A DNA stretch of 64,000 nt from JBAZZQ01 sp041658725 (GCA_041658725.1 JBAZZQ010000004.1:34711-98710), one strand, 5' to 3'; positions 35,204 through 45,206 are shown, counted from the first letter of the stretch. Notes: a model not told the origin generated them from the letters alone. Numbers and translations: made by a program.

Positions 35204-36079
35204 TTGGAACAAGCGATTCATAAAGCCGCGGGACTGATCGAGGCACTGGGATACATCCAGCGATTTCATGAGAAAATCGTCGTGGTAAAAATGGGCGGTT
35301 CGCTCATGGATGACGCCAAGGCCATCGACACGGTTTTGACTGACCTGGTTTTTATGGCCAGCGTCGGCATTTTGCCCATCGTCGTGCACGGGGGCGGTAA
35401 GGAGATCACCGAGGCTCTCACCACTGCCGGGCTGGAAACCCGTTTCGTTCAAGGCCGGCGATATACCGATCAACGAACTCTCAGTATCGCCGAGCACATC
35501 CTTTGCAACCAGGTCAACAAACGTCTGGTCGATACATTAAACCAGCAGGGGGCCCAGGCGGTGGGCATGCACAGTTTGTCCAGTTGTGTGCTCTTGGGTG
35601 AACGAATGTTTCTCGACGGCGAAGAGGGTAGGCGGATTGACATCGGCTACGTCGGCAAAATCACCCAGGTGAATGCCTATTTGCTCAAAGTCCTTTGCCA
35701 TGCCGAAACAATCCCCGTGATTGCTCCGATAGCCCTTGATAAAGGCGGCAACAAACTGAACGTGAACGCCGACGATGTGGCCGGCGAAGTGGCCGCCGCC
35801 GTCCATGCCGAAAAACTCGTCGTCCTCAGCGACACCCACGGCATACGCCTCGACCCGAACGACCCCAATTCCCTGGCCAGTGAATTAAGCGAAAGTCAGA
35901 TCATGGACCTGATCAAATCGGGCGTCATCACCGGGGGAATGTTACCCAAAGTCAATGCCTGTTTACGGGCGCTGGAAGGCGGAGTGAAAAAAACCCACAT
36001 TATCGACGGGCGAATTAATCACTCACTCATGTTGGAAATATACACCGACAAAGGTGTCGGAACGCAAATAATTAAATAA
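35204..36079 (+). CDS. argB: Acetylglutamate kinase
   Basis: A 291-aa enzyme that phosphorylates N-acetylglutamate in arginine synthesis. The amino-acid-kinase fold is seen in VVKMGGSLMD (about 27-36), PIVVHGGGKEITEAL (about 60-74), RFVQGRRYTD, LNVNADDVAGEVAAAV, and GVITGGMLPKVNACLRAL near 243-260. The start is a TTG with GGAGGAG 5 bases upstream. A start further upstream would lie within the promoter. It heads the argB-argD-argF-rph run. Confidence 0.95.
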   Translation: MEQAIHKAAGLIEALGYIQRFHEKIVVVKMGGSLMDDAKAIDTVLTDLVFMASVGILPIVVHGGGKEITEALTTAGLETRFVQGRRYTDQRTLSIAEHILCNQVNKRLVDTLNQQGAQAVGMHSLSSCVLLGERMFLDGEEGRRIDIGYVGKITQVNAYLLKVLCHAETIPVIAPIALDKGGNKLNVNADDVAGEVAAAVHAEKLVVLSDTHGIRLDPNDPNSLASELSESQIMDLIKSGVITGGMLPKVNACLRALEGGVKKTHIIDGRINHSLMLEIYTDKGVGTQIIK

Positions 36080-36092
36080 AAGGACAGAGAAA

Positions 36093-37319
36093 ATGATTAC
36101 ATCAGAAGTTGTGGATCAATTTGAAAAATACGTGATTGGAAATTACAATCGCCTTCCCGTCGTGATCGTCAAGGGCGAGGGTTCACGAATGTGGGACCTG
36201 GACGGCAAGGAATATCTGGACATGTTCCCCGGCTGGGCTGTCAGTGGTCTGGGCCACTGCCACCCGAAAGTTACCCAGGCCCTGCAAAAACAGGCCGCCG
36301 AACTGATTCACATCGACAACACATTTTACAATATCCCCCAAGGCCGATTAGCCCAGCTACTCTCCGAGCGCAGTTTTGGTGGTAAATGCTTTTTCTGCAA
36401 CAGCGGTGCCGAAGCCAACGAAGCCGCCATTAAACTCGCTCGACTGGCCGGCGAGGAAAAGCGGTATAAAATTATTACGATGGAGCGCAGTTTTCACGGC
36501 AGAACCTTCGCCGCCATGACCGCCACCGGACAAGCCAAAACCCACGCCGGGTTCCAGCCATTGCTTCCGGGTTTCAGCTACGTCCCTTTTAACGATTTTG
36601 GCGCCGTCGAACGTGCCGTCGATGACGAAACCATCGCTATCATGCTCGAACCGGTCCAGGGCGAAGGCGGTGTGAATATCGCCGACCGCGAGTATATGAA
36701 TTCGCTGCGAAAACTTTGTGATGAAAGAAAAATGCTTTTGATCTTTGACGAAGTCCAGACCGGCATGGGACGAACGGGAAAATGGTTCGGCTATCAGCAC
36801 TATGACGTTGTGCCGGATATCATCACGCTCGCCAAGGCTCTGGGCGGTGGAACCAGCATCGGAGCGATCGTGGCCAAACCCGAAGTCGCCAAATTTATGG
36901 TTCCCGGAAAACACGCGTCCACCTTCGGCGGAAACCCCCTGGCCTGCGCCGCGGGAATCGCCGTCATCGAAGCGATAGAAGAAGGGAACCTCCTGGACCA
37001 TACCAATAAAATGGGCCAATACATCCGGGAAAAATTTGAAACCATGAAAGAAAAACACCGGCTTATCAAAGATATCCGCCAGTTGGGTTTGATGATCGGC
37101 GTCGAACTCGCCGTCGCGGGTGATCAAATTGTTTCCATCGCCCTTCAAAAAGGACTGCGAATTAATTGCACCCAGCAGACCGTGCTCCGGCTCACCCCCG
37201 CCATGGTCGTTACCACCGACCAAATCCATCATGCCTTCGCCATACTCGACGAAGTGTTCGGCGAGTACGAAGAATCATTGGCGCAAGGATCGGGGGAGCA
37301 AGCCCATGCCAAACATTAA
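36093..37319 (+). CDS. argD: Acetylornithine aminotransferase
   Basis: A 408-aa PLP enzyme of fold type I, making N-acetylornithine. It has FCNSGAEANEAAIKLAR (about 104-120), FHGRTFAAMTATGQ (about 136-150), the aspartate of FDEVQTGMGRTGK (about 219-231) and the Schiff-base lysine in ITLAKALGGG (about 246-255). It starts 13 bp after argB. It may also serve in lysine synthesis as the DapC enzyme, as in other bacteria. Confidence 0.95.
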   Translation: MITSEVVDQFEKYVIGNYNRLPVVIVKGEGSRMWDLDGKEYLDMFPGWAVSGLGHCHPKVTQALQKQAAELIHIDNTFYNIPQGRLAQLLSERSFGGKCFFCNSGAEANEAAIKLARLAGEEKRYKIITMERSFHGRTFAAMTATGQAKTHAGFQPLLPGFSYVPFNDFGAVERAVDDETIAIMLEPVQGEGGVNIADREYMNSLRKLCDERKMLLIFDEVQTGMGRTGKWFGYQHYDVVPDIITLAKALGGGTSIGAIVAKPEVAKFMVPGKHASTFGGNPLACAAGIAVIEAIEEGNLLDHTNKMGQYIREKFETMKEKHRLIKDIRQLGLMIGVELAVAGDQIVSIALQKGLRINCTQQTVLRLTPAMVVTTDQIHHAFAILDEVFGEYEESLAQGSGEQAHAKH

Positions 37320-38244
37320 GCATTTTGTCAATATCCTGGATCATGACGCCGATTATCTTTCCGCTCTGATCGACAAGGCAATAGCCGATAAGCTGCTTTT
37401 CCGGCAAGGCAAACTGCCCGCCACACTGGACCGTAAAACGGTGGTCATGTATTTTGAAAAACCGTCCCTGCGAACGCGCCTGAGTTTTGAAACGGCCATG
37501 ACTCAATTAGGCGGACACGGAATATATACCACAGCCACCGAAATCGGACTGGGAAAACGTGAACCGGTCAAAGACGTAGCTCGCGTGGTATCGGGAATGT
37601 GCGACGGATTTGTCGCCCGGACCTTTAGCCACCAGGCACTCGTAGATATGGCCGCCTATGCCACCGTACCCGTCATTAACGCCCTTACCGATTACAGCCA
37701 CCCCTGCCAGGCGATGGCCGATCTTATGACGGTGAAAGAAAAATTCGGAAAACTCGCGGGTCTTAAATTCGCCTTTATCGGCGACGGAAACAATGTCGCA
37801 AGGTCGCTCGCCGGCGTCTGTGGGCGATTGGGATTGAAATTCGTTATCGCCGCACCCCAGGGATTTTTACTGGAAAAAGAATTTATTGATACCCTCCATG
37901 CCAAGATTCCAAAGGCGGATTTTACACAAATCAACAATCCCGTCGAAGCTGTAAAAGACGCCGATATCGTTTATACCGACACCTGGGTTTCCATGGGCCA
38001 GGAAACAGAAAAACAGCGGCGTATCGAAATTTTCAAAGGATATCAGATCGACGAAAAACTCATGTCATTGGCAAAACCGTCCGCCATCTTCATGCACTGC
38101 CTGCCCGCCTATCGCGGATTCGAGGTTACGGACCAAATCATGGAATCCCCGCAATCCCTGGTATTCGAAGAGGCTGAAAATCGTCTGCATTTCCAGCGTA
38201 CGTTGCTGGCGGTATTAATCGGGAATAAAGGAATTGTAAAATGA
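37306..38244 (+). CDS. argF: Ornithine carbamoyltransferase
   Basis: A 312-aa enzyme that makes citrulline. The carbamoyl phosphate site reads KPSLRTRLSFE (about 50-60) where many homologues have STRTR. The HPCQAMADL motif (about 136) and HCLPAYRG (about 265) are intact. I chose the ATG at 37306, which has GGGGAG about 9 bases upstream and overlaps argD by 14 bases. The frame is open further upstream only as a shadow of argD. Its stop overlaps the rph start (ATGA). Confidence 0.95.
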   Translation: MPNIKHFVNILDHDADYLSALIDKAIADKLLFRQGKLPATLDRKTVVMYFEKPSLRTRLSFETAMTQLGGHGIYTTATEIGLGKREPVKDVARVVSGMCDGFVARTFSHQALVDMAAYATVPVINALTDYSHPCQAMADLMTVKEKFGKLAGLKFAFIGDGNNVARSLAGVCGRLGLKFVIAAPQGFLLEKEFIDTLHAKIPKADFTQINNPVEAVKDADIVYTDTWVSMGQETEKQRRIEIFKGYQIDEKLMSLAKPSAIFMHCLPAYRGFEVTDQIMESPQSLVFEEAENRLHFQRTLLAVLIGNKGIVK

Positions 38245-38972
38245 GTCAGATCAAACGAATCGACGGCCGAAAACCGGACGAACTGCGGCCTGTAAAAGTC
38301 GTCCGCCATTTTACCAGGTTCGCGCCCGGCAGTATCCTCATCGACAGTGGTCTGACGCGAGTCCTGTGCACGGCGTGTTTTGAGCAAGCCGTTCCCCCTT
38401 GGCGAAAAGGCAGCGGCAAGGGCTGGCTGTCCGCCGAATATGGAATGCTTCCAACAAGCAATCCGGACCGCAAAAAACGAAGCGAAGGAAGAACCGACGG
38501 CAGGAGCCAGGAAATTCAACGCCTCATCGGACGTGCCCTTCGCGCCATTGTCGATATGGACCAACTGGGCGAAAATACGATATGGATCGATTGCGATGTC
38601 CTCCAGGCCGACGGCGGCACGCGCACCGCCTCCATCAACGGTTCCTATATCGCCCTCGTCGATGCGATCAATTACGCCATGACGAAAGGAATTTTAAAGA
38701 AAAACCCATTGACCGGCAGCATCGGAGCCGTTTCCGCCGGAGTGGTCGATGGGCGCGTTCTGCTGGATTTGAATTACAGCGAAGACAGCGCCGCACAGGT
38801 CGATTTCAATGTTGTGATGACCGGAAAAGGCGAGCTGGTCGAAGTCCAGGGGACCGCCGAACACGGGACCTTTTCTCAAAAGCAATTAGCGGATATCATC
38901 GCCGTGTGCAAAAAAGGCATCGGTAAAATTTTAAACATTCAAAAACAGTCGTTACGTTCGGTGGTTTCATAA
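38241..38972 (+). CDS. rph: Ribonuclease PH
   Basis: A 243-aa phosphorolytic 3'-5' exoribonuclease that trims tRNA ends. It has RIDGRKPDELRPVKV (about 5-19), GWLSAEYGMLPTSN (about 62-75), RSQEIQRLIGRALRAIVDM (about 88-106) and LDLNYSEDSAAQVDFNVVMT (about 174-193). Its start overlaps argF by ATGA, so it is translated with the arginine genes, although the two roles are unrelated. A family A terminator follows 4 bp after its stop. Confidence 0.96.
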   Translation: MSQIKRIDGRKPDELRPVKVVRHFTRFAPGSILIDSGLTRVLCTACFEQAVPPWRKGSGKGWLSAEYGMLPTSNPDRKKRSEGRTDGRSQEIQRLIGRALRAIVDMDQLGENTIWIDCDVLQADGGTRTASINGSYIALVDAINYAMTKGILKKNPLTGSIGAVSAGVVDGRVLLDLNYSEDSAAQVDFNVVMTGKGELVEVQGTAEHGTFSQKQLADIIAVCKKGIGKILNIQKQSLRSVVS

Positions 38973-38976
38973 CCTA

Positions 38977-39010
38977 ACTAGCCCCCGATGGTAATCGGGG
39001 GTTCTTTTCC
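38977..39010 (+). terminator. Dispersed terminator-like repeat, family A copy 4
   Basis: CTAG, stem CCCCCGAT / ATCGGGGG with loop GGTA, then TTCTTTTCCCG, almost touching the rph stop and in its direction. Confidence 0.85.
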
Positions 39011-39043
39011 CGAGATTATGAAACCAGCGTCAAGAGATTGAAA

Positions 39044-39838
39044 ATGAAAAAAAGAATTTGGGCAATGAAAAAAATCAGATACCTGATCCTTACCGCCATC
39101 ATACTTCCGGTCGGTGTGGTTTTATTCCACGGTTGCAGCGGTATGCAGCGTGATGAAGGCCGAGGATGGCAAATCCTGGTAAAACGATATTACGACGAAA
39201 ACCGCGATCAAAAGGCAGGGTTGGTTCGTGAGTCGCTAAGAAGAGTTCAGGGAATAAACGCACAAAACGTTCGTATAAATAATTTTTCCGATTACACTGA
39301 AATAGTCTATGGCCAATATTCCACTCTGGACGATCTCAATGCCAAAAAAGATTTACAGTTTATTAAATCTCTGGTGGTTCAGGACCAGGGCGTTCCTCCG
39401 TTCTATGACGCTCATCTCGAACAGATTTCCGAACCAGATCCTCCGATACAGCCTGAGTGGGTTATTACCCGCACAAAAGGTTACTGGACCCTGCAGATCG
39501 CCCAGTTTTACGGTGAAAAGCGAAAACAGGCCGCCGTGGAATTGGTCAGTGAATTACGCAAGGAAGGCATTCCCGGATATGTCCATCATGGACCGGTCAA
39601 AAGCCTGGTCATGATTGGTTCTTATCCGTACAACGCGGTTAAAATGCCCGGCAATCAGTCAATTTCGCAAGACATAAAACCGGCGGACCCGGACCTTCAA
39701 AAATGGAAGGCCGACTATCCGTACATGATCATCAATGCCGGTTACGCACACGTTCGGGATACCCAGAGCAAAAAACAAATGGGCATGATACCGAGTCAGA
39801 TTATAAAAATCCCCCGACCCGGCGCGTCGCTTTGGTAG
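39044..39838 (+). CDS. SPOR-like lipoprotein
   Basis: A 264-aa protein with a lipoprotein signal ending at LFHGC (Cys about residue 31), so it should be anchored in a membrane. Residues about 145-190 (GYWTLQIAQFYGEKRKQAAV and later YVHHGPVKSLVMIGSY) look like a SPOR-type repeat, which in other proteins binds peptidoglycan. The start is uncertain: ATG 39044, or ATG 39065, which would give a shorter signal. There is no close neighbour on the same strand before the GlmM-like gene 26 bp downstream. Confidence 0.7.
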   Translation: MKKRIWAMKKIRYLILTAIILPVGVVLFHGCSGMQRDEGRGWQILVKRYYDENRDQKAGLVRESLRRVQGINAQNVRINNFSDYTEIVYGQYSTLDDLNAKKDLQFIKSLVVQDQGVPPFYDAHLEQISEPDPPIQPEWVITRTKGYWTLQIAQFYGEKRKQAAVELVSELRKEGIPGYVHHGPVKSLVMIGSYPYNAVKMPGNQSISQDIKPADPDLQKWKADYPYMIINAGYAHVRDTQSKKQMGMIPSQIIKIPRPGASLW

Positions 39839-39864
39839 TCGTAATATAGCAAAAGGATAAAAAC

Positions 39865-41226
39865 ATGGCCTTGATTATCAGCGTCTCAGGCATCCGAGGA
39901 ATCGTCGGAGACGATTTAAAAGTCGCCGATGCCATGAAACTAGGCATGCTCTTCGGCGCAAACTTATCCGATCCTGATCGCCCGGTGATCCTCGCCAGTG
40001 ACAGCCGCGTAAGCGGAAGCGCCATCCGCAGCGCCCTCGCCGCCGGACTGATGGCCGTAGGGAGAAACGTCATTGACCTCGGTGTAGTTTCCACCCCAGG
40101 CGCATGTCTGATGGTGCGAAATCAAAACGCCGCCGGAGCCGCCGTAATAACCGCCTCACATAATCCCTTCGAGTGGAACGGCATTAAACTAATAGGTCCC
40201 GACGGCCTGGCTTTCGACGTGAACCGGGCAAAACAAATCAAAGACGGTTTTTACTCCGATCCGCCGAAGCATCTCGCCGCCGGCCAGTGTGGTCAACTTC
40301 AGCAAAATAATATGACCCATCAAATCCACATCGACCGCGTTCTGCAAACCTGCGATCCGAAACTGCTGACGGAAATTCGCAAGCGAAAATTTCACGTCGT
40401 CCTCGACAGCATCAACGGCGCGGGATGTATCGGCACGGCTCAACTCTTAAAAGAATTCCAATGCCGCGTCGAGCATATCAATTCTGCACCGACAGGCCGA
40501 TTCGCCCACACCCCTGAACCCATCGCCGCTAATCTTACCCAGCTCGCCGAGGCGGTGAAAAAATCCGGCGCGGATATAGGTTTCGCCCAGGATCCCGACG
40601 CCGACCGCCTGGCCATCGTCGATGATCGCGGCGTTTTCATTGGTGAGGAATACACTCTAGTTCTCGCCGCCAGTTTTGTCCTCGACCGAACTTCCGGTCC
40701 GGTCGCGGTCAATCTGTCCACATCAAGAATGATCGACGACCTGGCCGCAAAGTACAGCCAAAAAGTGATCCGAACGCCCGTCGGTGAAGCCAACGTCGCC
40801 CGGGCCGTTATAGATAACAAATGTCCCATCGGCGGCGAAGGAAACGGCGGAGTGATTTTCCCCGCCGTAGTCCCCGTGCGGGATTCCTTTGCCGGCATCG
40901 GCCTCGTTTTGCAGCTTCTGGCGCATACGGGTAAAAAAGTTTCCCAGTTAGTCCGCGAGCTTCCGAAATACGCGATGATAAAAACAAAATTTTCCTGCGA
41001 CCTTTCCCGCGTAAGCGAAATGTCCCGGGATTTGGCCGCAAAATATGCCGATCAGCAAATCAGCACCGCCGACGGTTTGCGTATCGATTGGCCCGCGAAA
41101 AAAGCCTGGGTCCACATTCGCGGCAGCAATACCGAACCAATCATCCGTATCATCGCCGAAGCCCCGGAAGAAAGTATGGCCAGGGAGCTTATCGAAACAC
41201 TCGCCGCGTCCGCGGGGTTGAAATGA
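39865..41226 (+). CDS. glmM: Phosphoglucosamine mutase/phosphomannomutase-type enzyme
   Basis: A 453-aa alpha-D-phosphohexomutase. Visible are the phosphoserine loop ITASHNPFEWNG (about 92-103), the metal loop QDPDADRLA (about 244-252), the sugar loop GGEGNGGVIF (about 326-335) and the phosphate-binding RGSNTEPIIRI (about 424-434). In cell-wall precursor synthesis it would turn glucosamine-6-P into glucosamine-1-P. A phosphomannomutase role cannot be ruled out. The downstream glycosyltransferase overlaps its stop by ATGA. Confidence 0.9.
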   Translation: MALIISVSGIRGIVGDDLKVADAMKLGMLFGANLSDPDRPVILASDSRVSGSAIRSALAAGLMAVGRNVIDLGVVSTPGACLMVRNQNAAGAAVITASHNPFEWNGIKLIGPDGLAFDVNRAKQIKDGFYSDPPKHLAAGQCGQLQQNNMTHQIHIDRVLQTCDPKLLTEIRKRKFHVVLDSINGAGCIGTAQLLKEFQCRVEHINSAPTGRFAHTPEPIAANLTQLAEAVKKSGADIGFAQDPDADRLAIVDDRGVFIGEEYTLVLAASFVLDRTSGPVAVNLSTSRMIDDLAAKYSQKVIRTPVGEANVARAVIDNKCPIGGEGNGGVIFPAVVPVRDSFAGIGLVLQLLAHTGKKVSQLVRELPKYAMIKTKFSCDLSRVSEMSRDLAAKYADQQISTADGLRIDWPAKKAWVHIRGSNTEPIIRIIAEAPEESMARELIETLAASAGLK

Positions 41227-42878
41227 ATAGCGAATCCGACCAATATTTATCATGGCGAACCGCCGCTATCCTGCTGATCGTCTTATCCGCGTTCTACTGG
41301 CTCGGCAATGGAAAAATAAGCCTGTTCGACCGTGACGAACCCCGCTTCGCTCAGCCGGCCAAAGAAATGCTCTTCGCTCAAAACTGGAAAGGCTGGATCG
41401 TCCCGCATTTTAACGGCGAGCCTTTTTTTCATAAACCACCGCTGTGCTATTGGCAAATCGCCCTGGCCGATCTGGTCTTCGGCATCAACGAATTTTCCGC
41501 CCGTTTCTTTTCCGGCCTATGGACCGCCCTCGCAGCCGTCATTCTCGCCGTATATCTGGCCAAAAGGTTTTCAAAATTGACCGGTCTGCTGGCGGTGATC
41601 GCCTTTTCTACCTCGCTGATGGTTATTGTCCAGGCCAAAATGGCCATCGCCGACGCGACATTGAATTTATTGACAATTCTTTCGGTTCTATCGTTATGGG
41701 AAATCTATAACGGCTCTGCCACCCTCGGCAATCGGTTGATTTTATGGACGGCGGTGGGTGTGGCCATCCTGTGTAAAGGCCACGCCGTCTTTGTCGTTAT
41801 CCCGGGATTAACGATCACGTTGCTTATCCTCGACCGTAACCGAAAATGGGTCCGGCAAACCGGTTTCTGGTGGGGGTTGCCTCTGGCTCTGGCGATTGGT
41901 CTGCCCTGGTATTTTCTCGCCAACCACCTGGCCGCGGGACTGGTTGAGCGTTTCATAAAATACGACCTGGTGGCCCGAGCGAAAATGCCGCTGGAAAGCC
42001 ATTGGGGATTTCCAGGATATTATATCCTCACCGCGATATTCGACACCTGGCCGTGGTCCGCGTTCCTCGCCCCCGTAGCTATATTCACCTGGAAAAATCG
42101 TACGGACAAAAATGTAAAATTCCTCCTCGCCTGGCTGATCGGCCCGACCGTTATCCTTGAATGTATCAAAACCAAGCTGCCCCATTACTGGCTGATTGTT
42201 CTTCCCGCATACATTATCCTCCTGGCCCTGGCCGCCGAATCCTGGATCACGGACCCGGAAAACAAAATATGGAAAAAATGGAACAAACCGGTCCTCCTGA
42301 CCATCAGCGGGGTCTGGACTCTTATCGCGGCAGGGGGGTTGGCCGGTTTTTTCTACATCCATTCAAAAGGCACATTGATTTCTCCAATTTTCCTAACGAT
42401 CCCTGTCGTATTTTTCGCCTCCGCCGCGATTGTCTATTTCACCGCCCGCGGTAAAAGTAAAAGTCTTTCCCTCGCGTTTTCCATGATCGCCCTAGCCGTA
42501 GTCTTGAGTATTTCAACCCTTTCGGTATTCATCCTGCCCGCCCTGGAAAAATTCAAAACCGGGAAGAACCTGGCCGTTTTCTTGAAATCCCTGGCCTCCG
42601 ATAATACGACTTACGTCCTGATCGGCTGGCAGGAGCCAAGCACTGTCTTTTACCTCAATTCCAGGCATAACATCATCAACGCGCCAGTCAAGGATTTCTG
42701 GTCATATACCTCTCGGCCGGATACGATCGTCGCCATCGCCGACAAATACGCACATCCCCTCGTGGACAATCAATCCGAATTTGCGAAAAGAAATCTCGAC
42801 CTCTTCGAATATACCGGCCCCAACTACACCCGCGGCGGACGCCCGATCACCTTTTATATCGCGTGTTCATCGCCATGA
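41223..42878 (+). CDS. GT39-family membrane glycosyltransferase (ArnT-like)
   Basis: A 551-aa protein with about twelve membrane helices. The N-terminal loop after the first helix has FDRDEPRFAQPAKEML (about 34-50), with the Asp-Glu pair typical of PMT/ArnT enzymes, then GEPFFHKPPLCYW. Such proteins transfer a sugar from a lipid carrier to lipids or proteins on the outer side of the inner membrane. The ATG at 41223 overlaps the glmM stop. The frame is open upstream only within glmM. The sugar and acceptor are unknown. Confidence 0.88.
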   Translation: MNSESDQYLSWRTAAILLIVLSAFYWLGNGKISLFDRDEPRFAQPAKEMLFAQNWKGWIVPHFNGEPFFHKPPLCYWQIALADLVFGINEFSARFFSGLWTALAAVILAVYLAKRFSKLTGLLAVIAFSTSLMVIVQAKMAIADATLNLLTILSVLSLWEIYNGSATLGNRLILWTAVGVAILCKGHAVFVVIPGLTITLLILDRNRKWVRQTGFWWGLPLALAIGLPWYFLANHLAAGLVERFIKYDLVARAKMPLESHWGFPGYYILTAIFDTWPWSAFLAPVAIFTWKNRTDKNVKFLLAWLIGPTVILECIKTKLPHYWLIVLPAYIILLALAAESWITDPENKIWKKWNKPVLLTISGVWTLIAAGGLAGFFYIHSKGTLISPIFLTIPVVFFASAAIVYFTARGKSKSLSLAFSMIALAVVLSISTLSVFILPALEKFKTGKNLAVFLKSLASDNTTYVLIGWQEPSTVFYLNSRHNIINAPVKDFWSYTSRPDTIVAIADKYAHPLVDNQSEFAKRNLDLFEYTGPNYTRGGRPITFYIACSSP

Positions 42879-42900
42879 CAAAATCACGAAGGAGATCAAA

Positions 42901-43239
42901 ATGGCATCTGATAAGAGTTTCATTGAATTTATCGTAGACCAAATGGGAAATGCCGGATTGATTTCTCACAAAAAAATGTTCGGCGAGTATGCGATATATT
43001 GTGACGGTAAGGTCGTGGCGCTCGTTTGTGACAATCAGCTTTTTGTAAAACCAACCGAAGGCGGCAGAGCGTATATAGGCAATATTGTTGAAGCCGCACC
43101 GTATCCGGGAGCTAAGTTGTATTTACTAATAGAAGATGCATTTGAAAATAGGGAATGGATCAGCGGTTTAATCAAGATAACAGCGCAAGAGCTTTCGGTT
43201 CCCAAACCAAAACGAAGTAAAACAAAAAAGAGCAAGTAA
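42901..43239 (+). CDS. TfoX/Sxy N-terminal-domain protein
   Basis: A 112-aa protein with the TfoX_N pattern (MFGEYAIYCDGKVVALVCDN, about 27-46, and a PYPGAKLYLLI strand). The ATG at 42901 has GAAGGAG 5 bases upstream. The frame is open further upstream only as a shadow of the previous gene. It has a Lys-rich end (KRSKTKKSK). In other bacteria the domain is linked with competence regulation, but single-domain members have no known role. Confidence 0.85.
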   Translation: MASDKSFIEFIVDQMGNAGLISHKKMFGEYAIYCDGKVVALVCDNQLFVKPTEGGRAYIGNIVEAAPYPGAKLYLLIEDAFENREWISGLIKITAQELSVPKPKRSKTKKSK

Positions 43240-43261
43240 GTGAATCTTGGTGTCGAGGCAA

Positions 43262-43294
43262 AAAGAAACGGTCCCATGCGAAAGCATGGGACCG
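43262..43294 (-). terminator. Terminator after tRNA-Glu
   Basis: An 11-bp perfect stem CGGTCCCATGC / GCATGGGACCG with loop TTTC on the minus strand, followed by TTTCTTTTT. Confidence 0.8.
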
Positions 43295-43301
43295 CTGCCG
43301 A

Positions 43302-43374
43302 TACCCCCAACGGGATTCGAACCCGTGTTTCCAGGATGAGAACCTGATATCCTAGGCCACTAGACGATGGGGGC
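43302..43374 (-). tRNA. tRNA-Glu (CTC)
   Basis: Reads GCCCCCATCGTCTAGTGG at the 5' end. The anticodon loop is TTCTCAT with anticodon CTC, and the T arm is ACGGGTTCGAATCCCGT. The acceptor stem ends TGGGGGT plus A, with a G-U first pair. CCA is not encoded. The gene stands alone and is followed by a terminator. Confidence 0.95.
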
Positions 43375-43541
43375 GTGGCTATGAACGCTATTATAATACG
43401 TTGCCCCGGCTGTTTTTTCAAGAGGGGATATGAAAATACCGTCTTTCGTTAGATATTTTCACCGTTGACTTTGGAAGAAAACCATGTCAAAATCTGGTTT
43501 AACGATTTTCAAAAAAGCGAATACGAAATGGAGACCTGATT

Positions 43542-45206
43542 GTGGCCGCATCAAAAAGTACATACCCAATCGTCGCGATAATTTTGTGCGGATTTATGTT
43601 TTTGTCCGGCTGCGGGAAAAACTCGGCGGATAAGGCCATGAATCAGGCGATGACGGAGCTGGAGATGTTCAGCCGGTCACGGTCAGTGGTTTTTTCCGGC
43701 ACCACCCCCGTGGAAGTTCCCGGTCCCCGCCAGCAGCAGATTAAACAGATTACCACCGAACAGCAGCAGTCCTTTAAGCAGGCGATGGACGACCTCAGAA
43801 AAATCGCCGACGAACCCGTGGAGAACAATCGCCAGGCACGGAATGGGTTTCGGGTAAAAACACTCATGTCGGCCATGCTGGTTTACCAGGCAAATTGGGT
43901 GTTGGACGATCTTGGACTCTTCGACAGCCGTATGATCGATTTGAAGGAAAAGACCCGGCTTGTCTTAATCAAGCTGGAGCAATTAAAGTCCGAGCAAACG
44001 ATGGAGCTACCGGCCAATTACGCCCCGCCCATCGAGCTTTCGCAGAGCCAAATCGCGAAACTCAAAGAATCCCATAAAAAGATCTCCGGCCAATTGGAAA
44101 AAATGAATAATGTCATTGCCAAGATCACAGGCATGCTGGACGATGCCGTCAAACGGCGGGACGCTTTGAATATCAAAGTCGGCGACCTTACGGAAAAATT
44201 AAATATCGTCCCAGCCGCGGAGGCGGTTAAGTTGCAGAAAATGATCGGCGACCTGGAGCGTGAACGGTTCAAAGTATTGATCGAAATTGAAAAGCTTACC
44301 GCCGGCCCGATGGAATTGCCCGCCGAATTGCAGGTCCAACTGGATAATCAGCAGTTGAAGGAAATCTCCGGTTTAAAGCAATTGGATCAGGAAAAGAATC
44401 TCCTGGAAACCCAATTAAAAAGCACGCAGGAAGGCATCGATGCCCAGGAAGCTTATTTAAAGAGTCTCCAGGAGCAGGTTCGGATTTCCGAGCAGAAAGG
44501 CCGGGAATTGGCCCAGCGGATGGATAATCTGACCGCCCGTCTGAAGGACGACTTAAAAGACCTGGACGAGCTGGCGGCCAAACGGGATGACTTGGCGCGT
44601 AAGGCCAAGACCGAAGCACAGAGCGCCGAAAAATATGCCAAACAGGCGAATGACGACCTCAAACGCTACATCTCGGCCGTCTCGCAAGCTAAAAGCCAGC
44701 TTTCCCCCGGCCGCGACGACAGCGTTCTGAATAGTACCGAAGGGCTTGAAACGCTCGAATTTACTATCGGTAATTTTCTCATGAGCGCCCAACTGGATAA
44801 AGCCAAGGTCGATGCCGCCTCGATCAAATTCATCCAAACCCTTGCCCCGATTTTAAAACGAAGTCAGCCCTTTATGACCCTGCCGCAAAATTTGGAAAAG
44901 TTTTTCCAGGAAGCTTCAACCAACGAAAAGACTCTTTTGGACGAGTTGGCAAAAATCCTGGATCAGACCATCAGACAATATGAGGCCGTCAACAACAAAG
45001 CCGCACGGGGAAATTTCAAAACGGTTGTCGGAACGTCTTTAGCCCTCGCCTTAAATAAGGCAGCCGCCCTTTTACCCCAGAAATCAAGCGAATATCTAAC
45101 CAAGGCCAAAGAGGTCCTGGATAAAATCGCTCCGGCAGGAGCCACAGTGGAATCGGATCAATCATTAGTGCCTGCAAAACAGCTCAGGCAGGAACTGGGA
45201 CTATAA
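43542..45206 (+). CDS. Coiled-coil lipoprotein
   Basis: A 554-aa protein with a lipoprotein signal (Cys in LSGCGKN, about residue 24) and a long coiled coil from about 145 to 390 (for example LEKMNNVIAKITGMLDDAVK). The final 150 residues are helical. It has no catalytic motif. It should be anchored in the cell envelope and could be a structural tether. The GTG start has GGAG 8 bases upstream, and a nearby ATG runs quickly into a stop. A STAS gene follows 20 bp later. Confidence 0.75.
   Translation: MAASKSTYPIVAIILCGFMFLSGCGKNSADKAMNQAMTELEMFSRSRSVVFSGTTPVEVPGPRQQQIKQITTEQQQSFKQAMDDLRKIADEPVENNRQARNGFRVKTLMSAMLVYQANWVLDDLGLFDSRMIDLKEKTRLVLIKLEQLKSEQTMELPANYAPPIELSQSQIAKLKESHKKISGQLEKMNNVIAKITGMLDDAVKRRDALNIKVGDLTEKLNIVPAAEAVKLQKMIGDLERERFKVLIEIEKLTAGPMELPAELQVQLDNQQLKEISGLKQLDQEKNLLETQLKSTQEGIDAQEAYLKSLQEQVRISEQKGRELAQRMDNLTARLKDDLKDLDELAAKRDDLARKAKTEAQSAEKYAKQANDDLKRYISAVSQAKSQLSPGRDDSVLNSTEGLETLEFTIGNFLMSAQLDKAKVDAASIKFIQTLAPILKRSQPFMTLPQNLEKFFQEASTNEKTLLDELAKILDQTIRQYEAVNNKAARGNFKTVVGTSLALALNKAAALLPQKSSEYLTKAKEVLDKIAPAGATVESDQSLVPAKQLRQELGL

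Noticed and set aside
38399..38926. A 175-aa Arg-rich frame
   Set aside because: It is a shifted shadow of rph, which has clear family motifs.
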